DNA of 7,783 bases. Origin: Pseudomonadota bacterium. Lineage in GTDB: Bacteria; Desulfobacterota; Desulfobacteria; Desulfobacterales; Desulfosarcinaceae. The notes beneath the pieces are model-generated. The model was given only the letters and a program-made list of their open reading frames with translations. It made no database searches and was not told the origin of the DNA. This document shows, piece by piece, positions 6,927 through 7,783 of the stretch; within the stretch, counting starts at the first letter, position 1, and every line of letters starts with the position of its first letter. The position numbers and the translations under genes are program-made. The stretch is taken from assembly GCA_023435265.1 (NCBI GenBank), contig JAEYRZ010000041.1, positions 1 through 7,783 on the forward strand. Reading direction: 5' to 3'.

Positions 6927-7783
6927 AACAAAACGCAGGCATTCGAATGCCGTGACGTTCAGGGCGCCCGCACGGGCTGTCGCCCTGATGCTTGCCGTCG
7001 CATTCCTCGTTTTTCCGGCGGCCGCCGAACGGGTGCAGGCCGCGCCTGAGACGGCTGCGGCGGTCATCGCGGAACTGATTCAAGCCGGTATCAGCCCTGA
7101 AGAGGCCGATCGACTGGTACGCACCATGCAGGATGCGCGTTTCGAGGCGCCGCAGATGAAGGCGGCATCGGCCGTCATCCTGGCGGCCCGCCAAAAGGAA
7201 ATTCCGACCGGACCGATCATGAACAAGGCGCAGGAAGGGTTGGCCAAGCATATACCCGCCGAGCGGACGCTGCAGGCGATGCAGACCGTGGGCTCCCGGT
7301 ACGAAAGCGCCTACGGGCTGGCCCGGAGCCTTGCCGTTGGGGAAGCGCAACAGGCGCATATGGGAAATGTGCTCGCCGAGGCTTTCGCCGCCGGGCTTGC
7401 AGAGCCGGATGCCGTCCGCATCGCGGATCGGCTCCGCGAGAAATCCCGGCAGTTGCGCTCCGACGAGCTGAATGTCCTTGCGACGGTTTCCTTGACCATG
7501 GCACGCGACATGTCTCGATTGGGCGTGATCTCCAGCGCCGCTTCGGAGCTGGTGGCCGGCGCGCTGGCCCGGGGGTTCGGCGCCGAGGAGATTGCCGGCA
7601 TGCATCAATCGATGCTGACCCAATCTCAAACCCATTCGCCGCAGGACCTGGCGCGCAGTTATATCGACGCGGTCCACCAGGGACACCTGCCGCATGGCGC
7701 GGCGGGCCGCGAACAGGGCGTTCCCGGGCACGGTGCCGCTTCGGGGCCGCAGGGCGGTGCCGACGGCGGACACGGCGGTGGTC
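6910..7783 (+). CDS. Secreted helical-repeat protein with Gly/His-rich tail, 3' end outside window
   Basis: I do not recognise the family. 291 residues are visible with no stop. GTG 6910 has GGGGGG 7 bases upstream and overlaps the lipoprotein gene by 17 bases. A hydrophobic signal segment (about 23-39) and probable cleavage after VQA (42-44) send it to the periplasm or beyond. GTG 6952 is an alternative start that would give a shorter, more typical signal peptide. The mature part is alpha-helical and Ala-rich and contains two related halves (about 51-137 and 152-258). A 22-residue motif, hydrophobic-A-E..AG...EEA-x-R, recurs at 52-73, 107-127, 154-175 and 214-235. Residues from about 259 are Gly, His and Pro-rich, ending GGHGGG at the edge. 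Being in the same overlapping operon, it is probably a product controlled by, or a partner of, the sigma system. Confidence 0.75.
   Translation, partial: MSTHHKTKRRHSNAVTFRAPARAVALMLAVAFLVFPAAAERVQAAPETAAAVIAELIQAGISPEEADRLVRTMQDARFEAPQMKAASAVILAARQKEIPTGPIMNKAQEGLAKHIPAERTLQAMQTVGSRYESAYGLARSLAVGEAQQAHMGNVLAEAFAAGLAEPDAVRIADRLREKSRQLRSDELNVLATVSLTMARDMSRLGVISSAASELVAGALARGFGAEEIAGMHQSMLTQSQTHSPQDLARSYIDAVHQGHLPHGAAGREQGVPGHGAASGPQGGADGGHGGG
6938..6951. repeat. Perfect 14-base palindrome GGCATTCGAATGCC
   Basis: GGCATTCGAATGCC reads the same on both strands. It begins 12 bases after the lipoprotein stop, lies inside the start region of the secreted-protein gene, and ends directly before the alternative start GTG 6952. 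As RNA it would form a 5-base-pair hairpin with a four-base loop, without a T run, so it is not a terminator. It might be a protein-binding site or a translation-control hairpin. Confidence 0.4.

Noticed and set aside
6877..7773. 298-residue minus-strand frame opposite the secreted protein
   Set aside because: The plus-strand frame has a signal peptide, internal repeats and operon overlap; the minus frame shows none of these and opposes the operon.

Overview
The window is GC-rich bacterial DNA with tightly packed genes. It looks like a Gram-negative bacterium: there is a periplasmic ZraP/Spy-type protein, a BtuF-type periplasmic binding protein without a lipobox, an outer-membrane-type lipoprotein and a perfect sigma-54 promoter. 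A deltaproteobacterial (Desulfobacterota-like) origin is my best guess from the overall style, but no marker gene here proves it.

Left part (1-2429, minus strand), metal handling. The N-terminal 458 residues of a copper-type P1B-ATPase (CopA, two CANC heavy-metal domains) run off the left edge just at the CPC membrane motif. Upstream of it are a 79-residue YHS-domain protein and a ZraP-like periplasmic protein. The zraP-like gene has a textbook -24/-12 promoter (2483-2498) and a strong terminator (1897-1928). The copA gene has its own sigma-70-type promoter with a tandem direct repeat in the spacer.

Middle (2430-2750) is a 321-base divergent intergenic region with the zraP promoters and several inverted repeats. 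No cobalamin riboswitch is recognisable in it.

Next (2751-5507, plus strand) is a compact btuF-btuC-btuD operon for a vitamin B12 (corrinoid) ABC importer.

Right part (about 5531-7783, plus strand) is the most interesting. Four overlapping, translationally coupled genes encode: an ECF sigma factor; a one-pass membrane anti-sigma-like protein whose external domain is a CBM48/AMPK-beta-like glycogen-binding fold; a small lipoprotein carrying a divergent copy of the same fold (shared DDFGG-x-N ending); and a secreted protein with an internally duplicated helical repeat and a Gly/His-rich tail that leaves the window. An ECF-type promoter (TGTAAC-N16-CGTT) lies just before the sigma gene, suggesting autoregulation. 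I infer an envelope-sensing transcription switch in which a carbohydrate-binding-type fold has been recruited as the sensor. The signal and regulon are unknown.
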